64,000 bases of DNA from Iodobacter fluviatilis (GTDB lineage Bacteria > Pseudomonadota > Gammaproteobacteria > Burkholderiales > Chitinibacteraceae): contig NZ_CP025781.1 of assembly GCF_004194535.1 (NCBI RefSeq), positions 3,472,001 through 3,536,000 on the forward strand, given 5' to 3'. Under the pieces are notes generated by a model. It was not told the origin of the DNA and did not search any database. It saw only the letters and a list, made by a program, of their open reading frames with translations. This document shows positions 63,118 through 64,000 of this stretch, piece after piece (position 1 is the first letter of the stretch; each line of letters begins with the position of its first letter). A program made the translations under genes and the position numbers.

Positions 63118-64000
63118 GGGGGGGAGTTCAGGGTGAACCACGCGGATAAACTCACCCTCTAACAGCTCAAAGGTTGTCCTGAGACTCTGATGACGCTGAG
63201 ATAATAATGTTAACGCCTGTTGTGCCCTGTTAGCATCAATGGGGCCATTAATTTTTGCAATATACGATAGGTGATAAGCTTGCTCTGCTCCTTCAAGGCT
63301 ATTGAGTGTAAACAGACGTTTTTGTGCAGAGCTCATTAAAGAGTGCTGCTGACTGGATTTACGCAGCGACTCCTTCGGGGGTAAGGGCGAAGTTGTGGTG
63401 GTAAAGGTAAATCCACCCTGTCTAAGTTCGTTAATACTATCGATGACGGCAGTGATAATATTGTCGATATCTACTCGAGTGTGGCAAGTGGACATAAAAC
63501 AGATCCGACGCTCCCAGGTGTAAATGCCTTTGGTCATCATCAGGTAAAAGAATAGATCCATTTCAATGGGTTGCAACGCCAGAGCATAGCGCCCAAAAGA
63601 TTCAAAGCGGAATATGGGGCCACAGCACTTGACTTCAATTGGCACTTGGTTTGCAGCAAAATAATCATTAAGTCGAGTCACCAGTGACAATGTAAGGGCA
63701 TTAGTTTGCTGGTATAAAAGCGCTCCCTTAGTTTTTATTTCTAATAGTACTGATTTTGCAGCTGCCAGTGCCATTGGATGATTTGCAAAAGTTCCTGCGA
63801 TAAAAGTCGCGGTAGTTTGAGGAATTGAATCGTCCTGATACTGCCAGAGCCCCCCATCGATCACATCCATAAAGCGTCGTTTTCCGGCGACAATACCTAT
63901 GGGTAAGCCGCCGCCAATGATTTTTCCGTAGGTGACTAAGTCGGCTTGAATATCAAAAAATGCCTGGGCGCCACCGGATTGAAGTCTAAACCCAGTAATT
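63088..64000 (-). CDS. aminotransferase (class III, GSA-like) domain fused to NRPS C domain (partial)
   Basis: Open to the window edge, so the start and any upstream domains are missing. The visible part has the PLP-lysine segment LVTYGKIIGGGLPIGIVAGK and TTATFIAGTFANHPMALAAA, the end of a glutamate-1-semialdehyde-aminotransferase-like domain. After a linker (FTTTTSPLPPKESLRKSSQQ) comes the start of a condensation domain (SLMSSAQKRLFTLNSLEGAE, RHQSLRTTFELLEGEF). The frame fails at 63118-63124, a run of seven C on the minus strand; eight would continue as PPHLEQATAETLAQ into the C domain above. AMT domains in this position place the beta-amino group of beta-amino fatty acid lipopeptides. Confidence 0.85.
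   Translation of the reverse strand, partial: ITGFRLQSGGAQAFFDIQADLVTYGKIIGGGLPIGIVAGKRRFMDVIDGGLWQYQDDSIPQTTATFIAGTFANHPMALAAAKSVLLEIKTKGALLYQQTNALTLSLVTRLNDYFAANQVPIEVKCCGPIFRFESFGRYALALQPIEMDLFFYLMMTKGIYTWERRICFMSTCHTRVDIDNIITAVIDSINELRQGGFTFTTTTSPLPPKESLRKSSQQHSLMSSAQKRLFTLNSLEGAEQAYHLSYIAKINGPIDANRAQQALTLLSQRHQSLRTTFELLEGEFIRVVHPELPPTLNRQQQKP

Overview
The window looks like chromosomal DNA of a betaproteobacterium. My best guess is the Neisseriales/Chromobacteriaceae (Iodobacter-like). This rests on the etfB-etfA plus ETF-QO set, a betaproteobacterial-style ferredoxin reductase, class II nrdJ, and the general look of the proteins; it is inference, not a database match.

Layout. (1) 1-6680: a tightly overlapped + strand operon of eight genes (FAD oxidoreductase, DUF1365, cyclopropane-synthase-like methyltransferase, chalcone-isomerase-like protein, MFS, DUF3833 lipoprotein, SDR, NTF2-like), the lipid-modifying stress cassette often tied to ECF sigma/ChrR control. 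(2) 6700-9089: a decayed GFA gene, an EamA transporter and an AT-rich gap with an isolated strong terminator. (3) 9090-21314: an exopolysaccharide operon with glycosyltransferases, a Wza-like lipoprotein, a GumC-like co-polymerase with a dead kinase domain, a PslG-like glycosidase, Wzy, an acyltransferase and a MurJ/Wzx flippase. One glycosyltransferase is split by a frameshift in a G tract. (4) 21400-29701: dienelactone hydrolase, ETF-QO, GNAT, small genes, LysR, etfBA and fpr; together the ETF genes carry electrons from flavin dehydrogenases to ubiquinone. (5) 29831-42379: housekeeping and orphan genes, including a PhoX phosphatase with a good Pho box, class II ribonucleotide reductase, a chemoreceptor, and a TetR/DJ-1 locus with palindromic operators and a decayed cupin gene between them. 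A 168-bp fold-back repeat occurs twice (24493 and 33104).

(6) 42800-48000 is a scrap zone: a transposase fragment joined to a TonB-receptor tail, a DUF3800 gene, a truncated rtcB2-type RNA ligase, a complete IS3-family element, and the tail of a second IS3 transposase. (7) 48214-64000 (all minus strand, visibly more AT-rich) is a nonribosomal peptide cluster that continues past the window end. In biosynthetic order it reads aminotransferase-C-A(Asp-like)-PCP-C / asparagine synthase / A-PCP-C-A-PCP-E-[serine beta-lactamase/PBP-like domain], followed by an MFS exporter.

The aminotransferase-C-A-PCP-C order is that of iturin/mycosubtilin-type loading proteins, so a beta-amino-acyl lipopeptide is the leading hypothesis. 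The unusual feature is the penicillin-binding-protein-like domain fused directly after a terminal epimerisation domain, where a thioesterase would normally sit. It suggests a cis-acting PBP-type cyclase that releases a peptide ending in a D-residue.

Three frameshifts (13506-13511, 52909-52914, 63118-63124) lie in G/C runs, and each would be repaired by one added base. They are either homopolymer base-calling errors or slipped-strand phase variation.
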